58,507 nucleotides of DNA from JAEUJM01 sp044221555. Lineage in GTDB: Bacteria; Actinomycetota; Acidimicrobiia; Acidimicrobiales; DATDAH01. The notes under the pieces were generated by a model. It was not told the origin of the DNA. It ran no database searches and saw nothing but the letters and a program-made list of their open reading frames with translations. The position numbers were made by a program, and so were the translations under genes. Shown here in pieces: positions 1 through 8,613 of this stretch. Position 1 is the stretch's first letter; the number at the start of each line of letters is the position of its first letter. Location of the stretch: NCBI GenBank assembly GCA_044221555.1, contig JBGAOY010000025.1, positions 1-58,507 on the forward strand, written 5' to 3'.

Positions 1-1
1 C

Positions 2-1816
2 CTCAAGCTGACGAGGACTCCCTTCTGGCACCTCTGGTCCCGAAGAGCAACCCCTTCAGGAACTCATATCAGTCAGAGCGAGGCGAGGTTCCGCTCCCTG
101 GTTCAGAACTCGAGCGACGTGGTGGCCGTTCTGGATGAGGCTGGTTCGTTTACCTATGTGAGTCCGGCAGTCACGGGAATGCTTGGATTCAGAGCGGAGG
201 AGCTCCTTGGAACGAGTGTCTTCGAGCTGCTGCCAGCGGAGAGGACGGAACAGTCGGATGACTTCGCTCACCTGATTGCGCACCAGCCGTTCCCACAATC
301 CAGGCTGGAGGTTGCGCTACCAGACGCTGGGGGTCGCTGGCACACCCTGGACGTCACCCTCACAGATCTTCGAACCGAGCCTGCCGTACACGGCGTGGTA
401 CTCAACGCACGTGACGTGTCTGTAAGCAAGGAGCTTGAGCATGACCTACGGCATCAGGCACTTCACGACGCGCTTACAGGACTCGGAAACCGCGACATGT
501 TCTCGAGTGAGGTTGCGGGAGCGCTGGCACGTGCTGGGAGTCGACTCGAAGCTGTCGCAGTTCTGTTCGTCGACATTGATGACTTCAAGACAGTGAACGA
601 CAGTCTCGGCCACGAGGTGGGCGACGAGCTACTCGTCGCAGTGGCCGATCGGATCCGCAACTGCCTGCGACTCTCTGACACGGCCGCTCGCCTTGGTGGC
701 GATGAGTTCGCGGTGTTGCTGGAGCACTCCTACGGAGAAAGCGAGGTGGTGACGGTTGCAGAACGGATCTTGGATTCCCTACGCGAGGCAGTGATGGTTC
801 AAGGTCGAGAGATCAACATCACGGCGAGTATGGGCATCGCTGTGAACGCAGTGCAGTCCACGTCGGCAGCGGTACTGCTTCGCAACGCCGATATGGCGAT
901 GTACCTGGCGAAGGAGCAGGGGAAGGACCGGTTCGAGGTATTCGAAGAAGAAATGCATGCAACAGTTTCGGAACGACTTGAAACCAAGCATGCGCTCACT
1001 CGCGCCATCAGCGGGCAGGAACTGATTCTCTACTATCAACCGATTCTGGCGATGGCAGACCAACAGGTGCATGGAGTGGAGGCTCTGGTTCGTTGGAAGC
1101 ACCCCACACGTGGTCTCATCGGGCCAGGCGCCTTCATCGCGCTTGCGGAGGAGACCGGTCTCATCGTTGAGATGGGTTCGTGGATACTCAACGAAGCGTT
1201 GCGTCAGTTGAGCCGATGGCGCAAGCGAGGCCTGGTAGGAGATGGGTTCTCGATGGACATCAATCTCTCAGTCCGCCAACTCCGAGATCCAGCAATCGTT
1301 GGGGTCATAAGCGACGCGATCCACCGATGCGCGGTCCCAGCCTCGTGTGTGGTCCTTGAGATCACAGAGAGCCTCTTGGTCGACGACAGCTCTGAGGTTG
1401 GAGACCGTCTGGAGGAGTTGCATGAACTAGGCGTACAGCTCGCGGTTGACGACTTCGGGACTGGGTATTCGTCGCTCGGATATATTCACAAGTTCCCAAT
1501 AGACGTAATCAAGATTGATAGGAGTTTCGTGAGTGGGCTTGGTGGGCCGCGCACGGATCCCACCGTGGCACGAGCGATTATCGACCTGGCTTCGCAGATC
1601 GGTGCCCGCACAGTGGCGGAAGGCATCGAAGAACCGGAGGAGCTTGAGGTCCTCAAGAGCCTTGGCTGCGACATGGCGCAGGGGTTTCTGTTCTCGCGGC
1701 CGGTGCCTCCGGCGGAGTTCGTGGGGATGATCTCTCCACGCAAGGGCAGTGCGGCGCCGATGGCGGTCGTCGCGAGTGGGTCAGTGGGTGCGGGGCCGGA
1801 GCGAAGTCTCGCGTGA
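2..1816 (+). CDS. PAS-GGDEF-EAL c-di-GMP turnover protein (5' end outside window)
   Basis: The reading frame is open to the left edge, and the codons before the first internal GTG (119) continue a normal PAS domain, so the gene starts upstream of the window. Order: PAS sensor (to about nt 430), GGDEF diguanylate cyclase, EAL phosphodiesterase. The GGDEF motif is intact (nt 695-709) and an inhibitory I-site RxxD (RLSD) sits five residues before it. The EAL motif is intact (EALVRWKHP, nt 1079 on), with downstream NLSVRQL, EITES, DDFGTGYSSLG and AEGIE, so both activities look possible. No membrane segment is visible in the part present. GC content is clearly lower than in the rest of the window. 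Confidence 0.95.
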   Translation, partial: LKLTRTPFWHLWSRRATPSGTHISQSEARFRSLVQNSSDVVAVLDEAGSFTYVSPAVTGMLGFRAEELLGTSVFELLPAERTEQSDDFAHLIAHQPFPQSRLEVALPDAGGRWHTLDVTLTDLRTEPAVHGVVLNARDVSVSKELEHDLRHQALHDALTGLGNRDMFSSEVAGALARAGSRLEAVAVLFVDIDDFKTVNDSLGHEVGDELLVAVADRIRNCLRLSDTAARLGGDEFAVLLEHSYGESEVVTVAERILDSLREAVMVQGREINITASMGIAVNAVQSTSAAVLLRNADMAMYLAKEQGKDRFEVFEEEMHATVSERLETKHALTRAISGQELILYYQPILAMADQQVHGVEALVRWKHPTRGLIGPGAFIALAEETGLIVEMGSWILNEALRQLSRWRKRGLVGDGFSMDINLSVRQLRDPAIVGVISDAIHRCAVPASCVVLEITESLLVDDSSEVGDRLEELHELGVQLAVDDFGTGYSSLGYIHKFPIDVIKIDRSFVSGLGGPRTDPTVARAIIDLASQIGARTVAEGIEEPEELEVLKSLGCDMAQGFLFSRPVPPAEFVGMISPRKGSAAPMAVVASGSVGAGPERSLA

Positions 1817-1948
1817 CCTTGCTGGCTCAACCGCTGGCGCGAGGTAGCCTGTACGCTGCTTGCCGCCGCACCTGTGCCGGGGGGCGGCGATCAACATGTG
1901 GCTACCGGAGTCTGGCTGGCGCCGACGGTCTCGGAGGCACACAGTACT

Positions 1949-2728
1949 GTGAGCGCGGTGCCCCGCAGCCCGAAGAGCCGCCAGCAGAAGGCCGAGAAGT
2001 CCCGTCGCCGACTCCTCGACGTCGGTCGCTCGATGGTCTACGAAGCCCCTGTACCGAGTCTATTCGAGCATGTGCGACTCAGTTCCGTGGCTCAACGAGC
2101 CGGGGTGACCACTGGGGCACTGTATCACTATTGGCCTTCACAGGAAGAGTATCAAAAGGAGCTACTCCTAGACCTCATAAGCACGACGCGATATCCGATC
2201 GAGGGTCCCCTGGCAGATGCTCTAGGGGATTTCGGCAAGGGCGAGATGTCGATTCTCGAAGTGATCCGGCGGGTCTGTCTCGTGAGTATCGAGCAGTTCC
2301 TGAATAGTCAGGACTTTCGAGTGCAGCTGGCCGTTGTCGTCAGCGATGACATCGACGCAGTGGAAGGCCTGGCGCAGCAGTATCGCGACCGCGCAGCGCT
2401 CTGGATCGAGTTCTATGAGCAGCTCTTCGATACGTTCCAGCTGAGACTTCGGGAGCCGTTTACGTTCCAGTGGCTCGCGACGGTGCTAACCGGACTCTTT
2501 GAGGGACTGCTGGTGCGGCATCGGCTCGATCCAACCTGCGTACCGCTCCGTGGCACTCAAGGTCTTGAGGAAGAGGAGTGGAGCCTCTTCTCGTGCACAG
2601 TGGTTGGCTTGCTAGCGGGGGTAGCTCAACCTGCAGCAGAGGAGCCAGTCGATCTGTGGCTGTGGGCCACTCGTGTCACGGCGCCGTTGGGAAGCGACGC
2701 GAGCGAATCGCGCGGTGGTGTGAACTGA
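1949..2728 (+). CDS. TetR/AcrR family transcriptional regulator
   Basis: An N-terminal helix-turn-helix reads LSSVAQRAGVTTGALYHYW, typical of TetR, after a basic leader (SRQQKAEKSRRRLL). The frame is open further up to an ATG at 1874, but the GTG at 1949 has GGAGG at 1933-1937 at workable spacing, so I chose it (259 aa). The C-terminal ligand domain matches no subfamily I recognise. It lies 132 nt after the GGDEF/EAL gene in the same direction and shares its lower GC content. The target is unknown; autoregulation is the usual case for the family. Confidence 0.85.
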   Translation: MSAVPRSPKSRQQKAEKSRRRLLDVGRSMVYEAPVPSLFEHVRLSSVAQRAGVTTGALYHYWPSQEEYQKELLLDLISTTRYPIEGPLADALGDFGKGEMSILEVIRRVCLVSIEQFLNSQDFRVQLAVVVSDDIDAVEGLAQQYRDRAALWIEFYEQLFDTFQLRLREPFTFQWLATVLTGLFEGLLVRHRLDPTCVPLRGTQGLEEEEWSLFSCTVVGLLAGVAQPAAEEPVDLWLWATRVTAPLGSDASESRGGVN

Positions 2729-2753
2729 TCATGCCGCAGGGGTTGGATCGTCG

Positions 2754-3235
2754 TTAGTCGTCTCGGGGTGCGACGAGTTCGACGTGCACGCCGGCGGGGT
2801 CGATGAGCTGGAGTGATGGGTTGCCGAGCTCATTGACGATGCCGGGGTGGTCGATGCCGGCGGCGGTGAGGTGGGCGGCCCAGGACTCCAGGGTGGAACG
2901 GTCGGGCACCGCGAACGCGAGGTGATCGAGCTGGGTGGCCGGGGCGTCGCCGGCGGGGGGAGCGGGCGGCGAGGACAGGACGATCACGAGCCTGGCCGCA
3001 CGATGGCGGAGCGCCACCACGGTGCCGGCGTCGTCGCTGTCAGGTGCTCGAGCCCCAGCGCTGTGGTCCACCATGCGGTGCAGGCGGCCAGGTCGGGCAC
3101 CACCAACTGCACGTGGGACAGGCCGGTGATGGGGGCGGGCGACACGGGAGGCACCGCGGCGTCGTCGGGCACCGGTGGAGTATCCCGCGTCGGTGTCGGG
3201 AATGGCGGAAGGAGTGGGGTGGTTCGCCAGGGCAT
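2754..3235 (-). pseudogene. VOC (glyoxalase/bleomycin-resistance fold) protein, frameshifted
   Basis: Two reading frames together make one VOC-fold protein. The N-terminal half (from 3235 to about 3035) contains GLSHVQLVVPDLAACTAWW and the beginning of the second strand (ALGLEHL). The C-terminal half, in another frame, runs from about VVALRHRAARLVIVL through LDHLAFAVPD to DPAGVHVELVAP and stops at 2754. The frames exchange near 3030-3045, and one added base there would restore a single protein. Either the gene is broken or there is a one-base sequence error. The start is uncertain: GTG at 3172 is an alternative, because the 3235 start abuts the divergent PPOX gene. Confidence 0.7.
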
Positions 3236-3650
3236 GGATCTCTCGACCGCCCTCGACTACGCCCGGCCTCGACGGAACGGGGTGCTGGTCACCCTGAAGG
3301 GCAATGGTCGGCCCCAGCTCTCGAACATCTCCTACCTGGTGGACGACGACGGCTCGATCGCCGTGTCCGTCACCGCCGATCGGGCCAAGAGTCGCAACGC
3401 CGCCCGTGATCCGCGGGTGTCGCTGCACGTGACCGCCGACGACTTCTGGTCGTACGTGGTCATCGAAGGTGACGCGCAGCTCACCCCGCCGGCGGCCGAC
3501 CCCCGTGACGCCACCGTGAACGAGCTCGTCGAGTTGTACCGCCGACTGCAGGGTGAGCACCCCGACTGGGACGACTACCGCACCGCCATGGTGAACGACC
3601 ACCGCCTCGTGCTGCGCATCCAGCCGACGCACGCGTACGGCATGGCCTGA
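3234..3650 (+). CDS. PPOX-class, probably F420-dependent, oxidoreductase
   Basis: This 138-aa split-barrel flavin/F420-binding protein has the signature NGVLVTLKGNGRPQLSNI near the N-terminus and SVTADRAKSRNAARDPRVSL next, as in the actinobacterial PPOX-class F420-dependent enzymes. The reductase role on a small organic substrate is inferred from family. The ATG at 3234 gives the usual family N-terminus (MDLSTALDYAR). An AAGGAG at 3209-3214 is rather far from it; an in-frame GTG at 3219 is closer and could be the start. It is divergent from the broken VOC gene, with almost no space between them. Confidence 0.85.
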   Translation: MDLSTALDYARPRRNGVLVTLKGNGRPQLSNISYLVDDDGSIAVSVTADRAKSRNAARDPRVSLHVTADDFWSYVVIEGDAQLTPPAADPRDATVNELVELYRRLQGEHPDWDDYRTAMVNDHRLVLRIQPTHAYGMA

Positions 3651-4306
3651 TCGCCGACCGAGGTCGGCGGGCAGGGCCCGGGCCGCGCCCTGCCCAGCGT
3701 GGCGCTGGTCGCCGCATCGGGTGACGCACCTGAGGCGTGTCGCGCCGGCGGACGGCGGGATCTGGTGATGGGCGCCGGTGCGGAGCGGGCCGGCGCCCGC
3801 CTTGGGGCGGGCGACCGCCGATCGACGACCCGTGGATCCTGCTGGCGGTCGCCATCGTGGGTGCACCCGGGCGTCGTCGGGGAGCAGGAGGCGACCGGGA
3901 TGACACCCATGGGCTCGCGGAGACCGTCGCCGCGGCACCGCGGTCCGCCGGCTGGTGCGGGTGGCGAGAACGGGGGAACCAGGGGGAAGCCCCGACGCCG
4001 CCGGTCGACGCCGCGACGTCGGGTGCCGGTCGACCGCGATGTGTGGTCGGAGCGCGATGAGCGACACAACTCGACGACATAGCGCGCGTGTTCCGCGCGC
4101 TATGTCGTCGAGATTGGTCGGATCGGGCGTGCCGGGCCCAACGGCGGAGCGTCGGCCACCGAGGGTGGTGCGGGGCGGGTGGCCGTGGGCGCCGCGGCGG
4201 CTCGCGGCCGACGGGCCGCCGGCGCCGACGAGCGCGTCGCGAACAATCGACACGCCTCCTGCCAGAACATAGGCTCGGCCTGCCGTCCCGAGCCCAGGAG
4301 ATCGCC
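3651..4306. other. 656-bp intergenic region without a recognisable gene
   Basis: Open frames exist on both strands because of the GC content, but their products are Arg/Gly/Pro-rich and match nothing I know. The only clear structure is the long palindrome at 4070-4112. A CAGGAG ribosome binding site at 4295-4300 belongs to the next gene. Confidence 0.6.
4070..4112. repeat. Dispersed palindrome, family A, copy 1 (perfect 19-bp stem)
   Basis: CTCGACGACATAGCGCGCG (4070-4088), a 5-nt loop TGTTC, and the exact reverse complement (4094-4112). A close relative is at 16039-16081. It lies between two genes read in the same direction and could act as a terminator of the upstream gene, though no T-run follows; as a dispersed REP-like unit it may have another role. 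Confidence 0.8.
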
Positions 4307-5074
4307 ATGGCTGACGCCCCGTCCACCGCAACGCCGGCCGCCCGACGGGTGGCCATCGTGGCCGATGCAGGGTTCTACGTGGGTCCCGCCCTGTCGCGCG
4401 AGCTCGCCGCCCGGGGGCACGATGTGGTGCTCGGCGACCCGCCCGACGAGTTGGTCGCCGAACTCGAGGCGGCCGGGGCCGCGGTCGAGTCGGTGGCCGG
4501 CGTGCGCAACCTGGCCCACCCCGACTCGGCGCCGGCGCTCGTCGGGGCCGCGCTCGAGCGCTTCGGACGCATCGACGCCGCGGTGGCCTTCTCGGGCCAG
4601 ATCGTGACGGGCCGCTTCGTCAACTCCACCGTGGAGGACCTGCGCAAGGTGCTGGCGGGATGCCTCGAGGCGCCGTACCACTTCCTGAAGGCGGCGGTGG
4701 CGCCGATGATCGCCCAGGGCGACGGCCAGATCCTGGTCATCACCAGCGCCAGCGCGGCCCGGCCGACCCCTGGTGCGCCGCTGTACTCCTCGGCGCGAGC
4801 CGGGGCCACCATGCTGTGCAAGAACGTCGCCGACGAGGTGGCCCGCCACGGCGTTCAGGTGAACGCCGTGGGCACCAACTTCATGGACTTCCCCGAGTTC
4901 CTGAAGGCCACCGGCGCCGACGACCCCGAGGTGCGCAAGCTCGTCGAAGCCCAGGTGCCCCTCGGCCGCCTGGGCACCATGGACGAGTTCGCCTCGTTCT
5001 GCATGCCCTTCATCGACGGCACGAGCCGGTTCACCACCGGTCAGTTCGTGGCCTACGCCGGCGGCTGGGCCTGA
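4307..5074 (+). CDS. SDR-family protein with degenerate cofactor and catalytic motifs
   Basis: This 255-aa Rossmann-fold protein has the overall layout of a short-chain dehydrogenase: strand-loop-helix at the N-terminus, a Ser-containing strand (ITSASAARPTP), a helix with the active-site Tyr, and a C-terminal tail ending AYAGGWA. Two motifs deviate. The usual TGxxxGIG is replaced by ADAGFYVG, and the YxxxK tetrad is YSSAR, with Arg where the catalytic Lys should be. It may be a non-classical reductase or an inactive relative. CAGGAG at 4295-4300 fixes the ATG start. The last codons are copied in the tandem array that follows. Confidence 0.85.
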   Translation: MADAPSTATPAARRVAIVADAGFYVGPALSRELAARGHDVVLGDPPDELVAELEAAGAAVESVAGVRNLAHPDSAPALVGAALERFGRIDAAVAFSGQIVTGRFVNSTVEDLRKVLAGCLEAPYHFLKAAVAPMIAQGDGQILVITSASAARPTPGAPLYSSARAGATMLCKNVADEVARHGVQVNAVGTNFMDFPEFLKATGADDPEVRKLVEAQVPLGRLGTMDEFASFCMPFIDGTSRFTTGQFVAYAGGWA

Positions 5075-5508
5075 CGCCCCGCGCTCACCGAGGCACCTGA
5101 GGCCGCGCGGGGGCGGCCCCCTTGGCAGGGAGGATCTGCCGCCGACGCCCGTGACCGAGGGCCGTCGGTGCGACGGCGCCGGCGCGGCGGTTCGGTGTCA
5201 GCGGTTACGCCGGCGGCTGGGCCTGACGCCCCGCGCTCACCGAAGAGCCTGAGGCTGCACACGGCCGGCCCCCTTGCCAGGGAGGATCTGCCGCCGACGC
5301 CGTGGACGGGTGCCGTGCGTGCGGGGGCGCCGACGCGGCGGTTCGGTGTCAGCGGTTACGCCGGCGGCTGGGCCTGACGCCCCGCGCTCACCGAGGCACC
5401 TGAGGCCGCGCGGGGGTGGCCCCCTTGCCAGGGAGGATCTGCCGCCGACGCCGTGGACGGGTGCCGTGCGTGCGGGGGCGCCGACACGCCGCGGTGGGGT
5501 GTCGGCGG
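5054..5508 (+). repeat. Tandem array, three copies of a ~151-bp unit containing the SDR 3' end
   Basis: The segment beginning TACGCCGGCGGCTGGGCCTG occurs at 5054, 5206 and 5357, i.e. at spacings of 152 and 151 bp. Each copy carries the last codons of the SDR gene (YAGGWA and stop), the downstream GCTCACCGA, a GC-rich inverted stretch and GGGAGGATCTGCCGCCGACG. Only the first copy is part of the real gene. The third copy decays near its end. No gene was recognised in the array. Confidence 0.9.
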
Positions 5509-5512
5509 CCAC

Positions 5513-5664
5513 GGTGAGCAGCGGCCCGATGACCGATGCGACGTCCCACGCGCAACGAGACACGGGCGCCCGGGACGAGCTGGGCACCGGTGAGCAGCGC
5601 GGCCCGATGATCGATGGAACGTCCCGCGCCTCGGGCCACAGGCGCCCGGGACGAGCTGGGCACC
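5513..5664 (+). repeat. Tandem array, two copies of a 76-bp unit plus a fragment
   Basis: GGTGAGCAGC...GACGAGCTGGGCACC occurs at 5513-5588 and 5589-5664, and a third copy begins GGTGAGCGGCCC at 5665 before similarity is lost. The two copies differ by several substitutions and small indels. It follows the 151-bp array directly but has an unrelated sequence. The rest of the gap to 5923 holds nothing I recognise. Confidence 0.8.
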
Positions 5665-5923
5665 GGTGAGCGGCCCGGCCCGGGCGCCAGTCAGAAGATC
5701 AGGCCGGCTCTCCAGCGCCGCCCGCAACGCCACCGTGAGCGCGGCGGTCGCAACCAGGTGCGCCGCCGCCCCGCGCAGTTCCGAGCGCGGCGCACGCCCC
5801 GAAGGCTGGGTGCGGAACCTGCCCACACGAGTCGAGCCGTTCGTCGGCGACGCGACACTCTCTCCGCACTGCTGGGTGGACGAGAACCTCGCCGACGGCG
5901 GCGAGCCGAGGGCGGGCCCCCGT

Positions 5924-8467
5924 TCACTCCACGCTGATGGCGTCGAGCACGTCGAGGCGGGCGGCCCGGCGGGCGGGCAGGACGCCCGCGAGGATGCCGA
6001 ACAGGGTGGCCAGCACCAGCACCGTCACCAGCGACCCGGTGGGGACCGCGACCTTGGTGATGATCGACGGCGGCATGGCCGACACCGCGCCGATCCCGAA
6101 CACCAGGCCGATGGCCAGGCCCAGGAACGCCCCGAAGCCCGACACGATCAGCGCCTCGAGCAGCACCATGCGACGGGTCTGGCGGCGCGCCTGGCCCACC
6201 GCGCGCAGCAGCCCGATCTCGTGGGTGCGCTCGACCACCGAGAGGGCGAGCGTGTTGGCGATGCCCAGGAGGGCGATGAACAGCGCCAACGCCAGCAGGC
6301 CGTTGACGGCCAGCAGCAGCTGATCGAGCTGCGCCTGTTGGGTCTCGTTGAACTCGTCGCGGGTCTCCAGCTCGACCTGGGGGTAGTCGGCCAGGGCCGC
6401 CTCGATCCGGGGGCGGGCCGCCTCGGGGTCGACGCCGTCGGCGACCGTGGCGAACACGAAGAGGTCGAGGGCGTTGGCCGGGTAGTGGCGGCTGAAGGTG
6501 TCGAGGTCCATCACGTAGTTGCCGGCGAACGTGGCGTCTCCGTAGATGCCGGCCACCGTCACCTGCTGCGGTCGGCCACTGGCGTAGGCCACCTCGACCG
6601 TGTCGCCCACCACCAGGCCCCGTTCGCGTGCGGGGTCCTCGTGGATGAGGATCGACGACCCGTCGAGGTCGTCCATGGACCCAGACTGCATGTCGATGTC
6701 GATGACCGCGGCCGCGGCGTCGGGGTCGACCGCGGTGATGTCGGCCTCGGTCCCGTCGAACGAGAACCGGTCGAACCGCACGCCGGTGGCGGTGCCGATC
6801 TCGGGAAGGGCCCGCAGGTCCTGGGCCACCGACGGGCTGAAGCCGGTGAAGCCGCTTCCCGACACCACGTAGTCGGCGGTCACGGCGCCCGACACCGCGT
6901 CGGCGAACGACTGCTTCATCGACTCGCCCACCACCAGCGCGGTGGTGACGAGGGCCAGCCCGATCATCAGGGCGGCGGCGGTGCGCGCCGTGCGGTCGGG
7001 GTTGCGCATGGCGTTGGCCCGGGCCAGGCGCCCCGTCGGGAACCGTGCCCGGGCCATGGGCCAGCCGAGGACGCCGGCCACGGGAGCGGCGATGAGCGGG
7101 CTCACCATGGCCACGCCGAGGAACACCGCGATGGCGCCGATCGCCAGTGCCGTGAACGTGTCGCCCGTGTCGTCCAACACGAACAGGCCCGCGGCGAGCA
7201 GGCCTCCGCCCGCCAGCACCAGTGCACCACCCGCGGCCAACCGACGCGTGCTGGTGGGACCCGCCGGGGCCGTCCCCGAGTGCATGCCCTCGATCGGCGC
7301 CAATCGGGAGGCCCGCCGGGCCGAGGGCAGGGCGGACAGCACCGTCACCGGCAGGCCCACCACGAGGGCGGCCACCAGCGTGCGGCCCGTCAGCACGAGG
7401 GCCCGGTCGGGCAACTCGAAGCCGCCGGCGGCCAGGATGCCCTGCAGCACCCGGGCGATGAGCAGGCCGAACCCGATGCCCACCACACTCGCCACGGCGC
7501 CGATCAGGGCCGCCTCCAGCATCACGCTGGTCACCACCTGGCGACCAGAGGCGCCGAGCGCACGTAGCAGCGACAGCTCGCGGACCCGTTGGCCCAACAC
7601 GATGGCGAACGTGTTGTTGATGTAGAACGCCGAGACGAACACCGCGATGCCGGCGAAGGCCAGCAGCACGTTCTGGAACACCGAAAGCAGCCCGCTCACC
7701 TGCTCCTGGCCCTCGTCCACCACCTGCTCGCTGGGAACGGCCTCCACGTTGGCCGGCAGGATCGGGTCGATGCGCTCGACCAGCTCGGTGGGGTCGACCC
7801 CCGGCTCGGCCACCACGTCGATCGAGTCGACCTGGCCGCCGGCGTCCAGCACCTCGTCGGCCCAGCCGGTCTCCATCGCGGTGAGGCGGGCGCCGAGCAG
7901 GCTGTTGGTCTCGCCGTAGGTGAACACGCCCACCACCTCGACGTCCTCCTGGCCGTCGAGCACCAGCATCTGTGTCCGGTCGCCCACCCCGAGGTCGAAG
8001 TCGTCGGCCGTGCCGCGGTCGATGGCCACCTCGCCCGGGCGCTCGGGGGCCCGCCCGTCGTCGATGCGAGCCGGGTTCAGCCGAGGGTCGGTGGGCCAGT
8101 TGACCCCGAAGAGGGGGGCGCCGGTGGTGGTGACCGGGTCGCCGTGCAGGTCGAGCAACTGCGCGTAGCCGGCGATGCTGGTGCCCGCCACCGCCACCCC
8201 GTCCACCTGGCTGATCTCGTCGGCCAGCGCTGCCGGCACCCGCCCTCGACTGGCGGGACCGCCGCTGCCGGAGTCCAGGTTGGCCTTGGCGCGCACCGTC
8301 ACGTCGACGGTGGTGATCGTCTCGAACAGCTCGTCCACCGAGCGCCGCAACGTGTCGGTGACGACGAACGAGCCGACGACGAACCCCACGCCCATCACGA
8401 CGGCGAACGCGGTCATCGCGAACCGGGCCTTGTGGGCCAGCAGGGTGCGGAGGCTCAGGCGGAGCAC
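5924..8467 (-). CDS. FtsX/MacB-type ABC transporter permease (two MacB_PCD/FtsX halves)
   Basis: 847 aa. An N-terminal membrane helix (ARFAMTAFAVVMGVGFVVGS) is followed by a large extracytoplasmic domain, an FtsX core with three helices, a linker with further helices, a second extracytoplasmic domain and a second FtsX core ending in LPARRAARLDVLDAI. This duplicated architecture is usual for actinobacterial permeases that export lipids or peptides or move lipoproteins. The GTG start at 8467 has a GGAG upstream. No ATPase gene is adjacent; the ATPases at 21.7, 37.3, 52.7 and 54.4 kb each have their own permease. The partner is therefore elsewhere. Confidence 0.93.
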   Translation of the reverse strand: MLRLSLRTLLAHKARFAMTAFAVVMGVGFVVGSFVVTDTLRRSVDELFETITTVDVTVRAKANLDSGSGGPASRGRVPAALADEISQVDGVAVAGTSIAGYAQLLDLHGDPVTTTGAPLFGVNWPTDPRLNPARIDDGRAPERPGEVAIDRGTADDFDLGVGDRTQMLVLDGQEDVEVVGVFTYGETNSLLGARLTAMETGWADEVLDAGGQVDSIDVVAEPGVDPTELVERIDPILPANVEAVPSEQVVDEGQEQVSGLLSVFQNVLLAFAGIAVFVSAFYINNTFAIVLGQRVRELSLLRALGASGRQVVTSVMLEAALIGAVASVVGIGFGLLIARVLQGILAAGGFELPDRALVLTGRTLVAALVVGLPVTVLSALPSARRASRLAPIEGMHSGTAPAGPTSTRRLAAGGALVLAGGGLLAAGLFVLDDTGDTFTALAIGAIAVFLGVAMVSPLIAAPVAGVLGWPMARARFPTGRLARANAMRNPDRTARTAAALMIGLALVTTALVVGESMKQSFADAVSGAVTADYVVSGSGFTGFSPSVAQDLRALPEIGTATGVRFDRFSFDGTEADITAVDPDAAAAVIDIDMQSGSMDDLDGSSILIHEDPARERGLVVGDTVEVAYASGRPQQVTVAGIYGDATFAGNYVMDLDTFSRHYPANALDLFVFATVADGVDPEAARPRIEAALADYPQVELETRDEFNETQQAQLDQLLLAVNGLLALALFIALLGIANTLALSVVERTHEIGLLRAVGQARRQTRRMVLLEALIVSGFGAFLGLAIGLVFGIGAVSAMPPSIITKVAVPTGSLVTVLVLATLFGILAGVLPARRAARLDVLDAISVE

Positions 8468-8613
8468 GCGCCTACTCCGGGCTCGGCGGGGTGGAGGCTG
8501 CTCGAGTGTGCTGGGCCATGACGCTCCGCGCGCTCGCCGGGTCGGGTCCGACGATCATCGCGGGCGCGTCCGCACGGGTCCAGGGCCGAAGGTCCCCGGC
8601 GGGGAGGGGTGGG

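Noticed and set aside
3481..4356. Several overlapping open frames in the gap before the SDR gene
   Set aside because: Arg/Pro-rich, no ribosome binding sites and no recognisable motif.
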